Assembly: GCA_947311745.1 (NCBI GenBank)
Contig: CAMZLT010000079.1
Span: forward strand, 1 to 9,749
Reading direction: 5' to 3'
From: an uncultured Flavobacteriaceae bacterium
GTDB taxonomy: Bacteria; Bacteroidota; Bacteroidia; Flavobacteriales; Flavobacteriaceae
DNA length: 9,749 nt
The notes under the pieces are model-generated. The model searched no databases. It worked only from the letters and a program-made list of their open reading frames with translations, and was not told the origin of the DNA. The translations under genes were made by a program, and so were the position numbers. Below are positions 8,234 through 9,749 of the stretch, piece by piece. Numbering within the stretch: position 1 is the stretch's first letter; each line of letters opens with the position of its first letter.

Positions 8234-8241
8234 TATTTTTG
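8234..8241 (+). promoter_or_regulatory. Candidate -7 promoter element for the acetyltransferase-aspartate kinase operon
   Basis: TATTTTTG matches the Bacteroidota -7 consensus TAnnTTTG and ends 28 nt before the ATG at 8270, giving a leader of about 20 nt. A -33 TTG is not visible at the usual distance. As the genes downstream are spaced by 3 and 1 nt, this element probably drives all of them. Confidence 0.45.
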
Positions 8242-8269
8242 TGAAATAATAATTAGATATTTTAAGATT

Positions 8270-9232
8270 ATGGAATTATTGATTCGTGAGGGGGAATCAA
8301 AGGATATGGCATCTGTTGCTGAATTGTTTGATGAATTGGCTATTTTTGAAAATATCAGTGATGCATCATTGAGTTTTTATGATTTAATTCGTGATGGATT
8401 TTCAGATAAACCAAAATTTCAAATGTTTGTTGCTATAGACCAAAAAAAAGAAATTATTGTAGGTTTTTTATTGTTTTATAAGGCCTATTCTATAAAAGGA
8501 AAATCTTTAGTATTGGAAGATACTTTTGTAACACCAGAATATCAAAATAATGGAATTGCTCTTACGTTGTTTTCTAAATTTTTAGAATATGCAAATCAAA
8601 ATAATGTTAATTTATTAGAGTGGACACTTCGTGATAATTTTCTTAGTTTGCGAGAATTGTATTTGCGAGCAGGAGCAAAAATATTAGAGGATATTGTTAT
8701 TTATAGAATTTTTAAAAAAGAACTTGCTGCAATAACAGAAGGAAATTTTGTTTTAGAATCTGATTTCTATAAAATCCGAGAAGCTACAGTACAAGATATG
8801 CCAAAAGTTTTAGATTTAGTAGATGAATTATGTGTGTATAAACAAATAAAAAACACATTAACAGCATATGACTTGATTAGAGATAGTTTTGGCTCTAATT
8901 CGTGGTTTAAAGCTTTTGTGGTTGAAATTGAAGAGGAAGTAGTTGGTTTTTTGATATACCATAAAGCATATTCTTGTTTTTATGGTGAAGCCGCAATTAT
9001 AGATACGGTTTATATTCAAGAAAAATATCGTGGACTAGGTTTTGCAAAAATGCTATATTACGGTTTTTTTAAATATGCATACGATAATAATTGTAATAGA
9101 ATATCCCAAAAATTGATTGATAATGGTGAAAAAACCATTAAAAGTGCTAAATTTTTTGGAGGCAGAATTGTTGAAGGGTTAAAAATTGTGAATATATCCA
9201 AAGAAGCATTAGATAAATTTATAAATAACTAG
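8270..9232 (+). CDS. Tandem two-domain GNAT N-acetyltransferase, SSAT-like; second domain probably inactive
   Basis: The 320-residue cytoplasmic protein contains two GNAT domains, at about 1-150 and 165-315, related to each other and to the next gene's product (shared YDLIRD-FS/FG and VGFL-x-YKAYS-type segments). The closest family I recognise is spermidine/spermine N1-acetyltransferase (SSAT). Domain 1 keeps LED (82-84), an acetyl-CoA loop QNNGIA (92-97) and Tyr131 in LYLRAGA, which match SSAT Glu92, the pyrophosphate loop and Tyr140. Domain 2 keeps the loop RGLGFA (254-259), but Ile244 replaces the Glu and Ala293 replaces the Tyr, so it may be non-catalytic. The aromatic residue of SSAT's substrate region (Trp84) is missing from both domains. 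The substrate is unknown; polyamine specificity should not be assumed. A -7 promoter element lies at 8234-8241, and the stop is 3 nt before the next start. Confidence 0.85.
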   Translation: MELLIREGESKDMASVAELFDELAIFENISDASLSFYDLIRDGFSDKPKFQMFVAIDQKKEIIVGFLLFYKAYSIKGKSLVLEDTFVTPEYQNNGIALTLFSKFLEYANQNNVNLLEWTLRDNFLSLRELYLRAGAKILEDIVIYRIFKKELAAITEGNFVLESDFYKIREATVQDMPKVLDLVDELCVYKQIKNTLTAYDLIRDSFGSNSWFKAFVVEIEEEVVGFLIYHKAYSCFYGEAAIIDTVYIQEKYRGLGFAKMLYYGFFKYAYDNNCNRISQKLIDNGEKTIKSAKFFGGRIVEGLKIVNISKEALDKFINN

Positions 9233-9235
9233 GTA

Positions 9236-9712
9236 ATGTTAAAAATACGAAAAGGAAAAAGTCAAGATGTGTTAAAAATATTGCAACTGATTAAAGAATT
9301 GGCAACTTTTGAAAAAGAACCTGAAGCAGTAGTAATTGACGAAAATTATTTAATAGAATTTGGTTTTTCAGAAAACCCTTCTTTTTTTACCTATGTAGCA
9401 GAATATAATGGTGAAATTGTAGGAATGGCATTATTTTATTATCGATTTTCTACTTGGAAAGGACAAACAATTCATTTAGAAGATTTAATAGTTAAACAAA
9501 GTAAAAGAAATTTAGGAATTGGTAAAGCTTTATATAATGAAGTGCTAAAATTTGCAGCAGAAAAAAAAGTAAAACGAGTAGAATGGGTTGTGCTAAATTG
9601 GAATACTAATGCTATAAAATTTTATCAAAAAACAGGAGCAAAAGTGTTAAGTGATTGGCGAACCGTTCAAATGGATGAAAAAGGACTTAAATCGTATTTA
9701 GAAATTTTGTAA
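9236..9712 (+). CDS. GNAT N-acetyltransferase, spermidine/spermine N1-acetyltransferase-like
   Basis: This 158-residue single-domain protein resembles SSAT along its length: ILQLIKELATFEKEPEAV (15-32), YLIEFGFSENP (38-48), STWKGQTIHLED (72-83), acetyl-CoA loop RNLGIG (91-96) and NWNTNAIKFYQKTGA (121-135). Residues matching SSAT Glu92 (Glu82), Trp84 (Trp74) and Tyr140 (Tyr130) are all present, so it should be an active enzyme that transfers acetyl from acetyl-CoA to a primary amine. The substrate could be a polyamine or, as for several SSAT-like proteins, thialysine or another amino acid; sequence alone cannot decide. It begins 3 nt after the two-domain GNAT gene and ends 1 nt before the aspartate kinase ATG, so it is probably translationally coupled to both. 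Confidence 0.92.
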   Translation: MLKIRKGKSQDVLKILQLIKELATFEKEPEAVVIDENYLIEFGFSENPSFFTYVAEYNGEIVGMALFYYRFSTWKGQTIHLEDLIVKQSKRNLGIGKALYNEVLKFAAEKKVKRVEWVVLNWNTNAIKFYQKTGAKVLSDWRTVQMDEKGLKSYLEIL

Positions 9713-9713
9713 A

Positions 9714-9749
9714 ATGAAGGTGTATAAATTTGGAGGAGCTTCGGTAAAA
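9714..9749 (+). CDS. lysC: Aspartate kinase, N-terminal fragment (cut by window end)
   Basis: Only 12 codons are present, reading MKVYKFGGASVK. The KFGGxSV motif is the N-terminal nucleotide-binding signature of aspartate kinases, which phosphorylate aspartate in the first step towards lysine, threonine, methionine and diaminopimelate. The ATG follows the preceding TAA by a single base, so it is almost certainly in the same operon as the acetyltransferases. KFGGASVK fits the monofunctional Bacteroidota enzyme better than the ThrA fusion with homoserine dehydrogenase, but 12 residues cannot settle that. Confidence 0.75.
   Translation, partial: MKVYKFGGASVK

Overview
The window looks like a chromosomal segment from a low-GC member of the Flavobacteriaceae (Bacteroidota). 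Four things support this: the AT-rich composition; promoter elements of the Bacteroidota type (TAnnTTTG, one paired with an upstream TTTG) with no Shine-Dalgarno sequences; a large secreted, Cys/Gly/Thr-rich fibronectin-III protein of the style typical of gliding and type IX secretion (T9SS) bacteria; and a YidC of the Bacteroidota layout. No tRNA, rRNA, CRISPR array, transposase or phage gene could be supported. Most of the window is core genome.

Layout. Positions 48-3047 (minus) encode a 999-residue secreted multidomain protein with a signal peptide, three FN3 repeats, a MAM/jelly-roll-like domain, two further Cys-containing beta modules and a C-terminal beta-rich module. It stops abruptly at a TAG, with no recognisable T9SS C-terminal sorting domain. 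Positions 3048-3528 are a 481-bp intergenic region. It holds a near-consensus promoter for the secreted protein and, just behind yidC, a perfect 21-bp inverted repeat. Then come, all on the minus strand and read from right to left, fbp (class I fructose-1,6-bisphosphatase), prfC (peptide chain release factor 3) and yidC (membrane protein insertase).

The strand switches at 8204-8269, a short divergent promoter region. To its right, on the plus strand, are a two-domain GNAT protein (8270-9232), a single-domain GNAT protein resembling spermidine/spermine N1-acetyltransferase (9236-9712), and the first 12 codons of an aspartate kinase (from 9714, cut by the window end). Gaps of 3 nt and 1 nt between these three genes indicate one co-transcribed unit.

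Functionally the minus-strand block combines gluconeogenesis (fbp), translation termination (prfC) and membrane protein biogenesis (yidC), which look like neighbours rather than one pathway. The plus-strand block starts the aspartate-family amino acid pathway behind two acetyltransferase genes that together carry three related SSAT-like domains. The second of these domains has lost the residues matching the catalytic pair of SSAT, which is the most interesting protein-level observation here. The other items worth a second look are the long inverted repeat behind yidC and the missing sorting domain of the large secreted protein. I found no convincing sign of a new multi-gene system.
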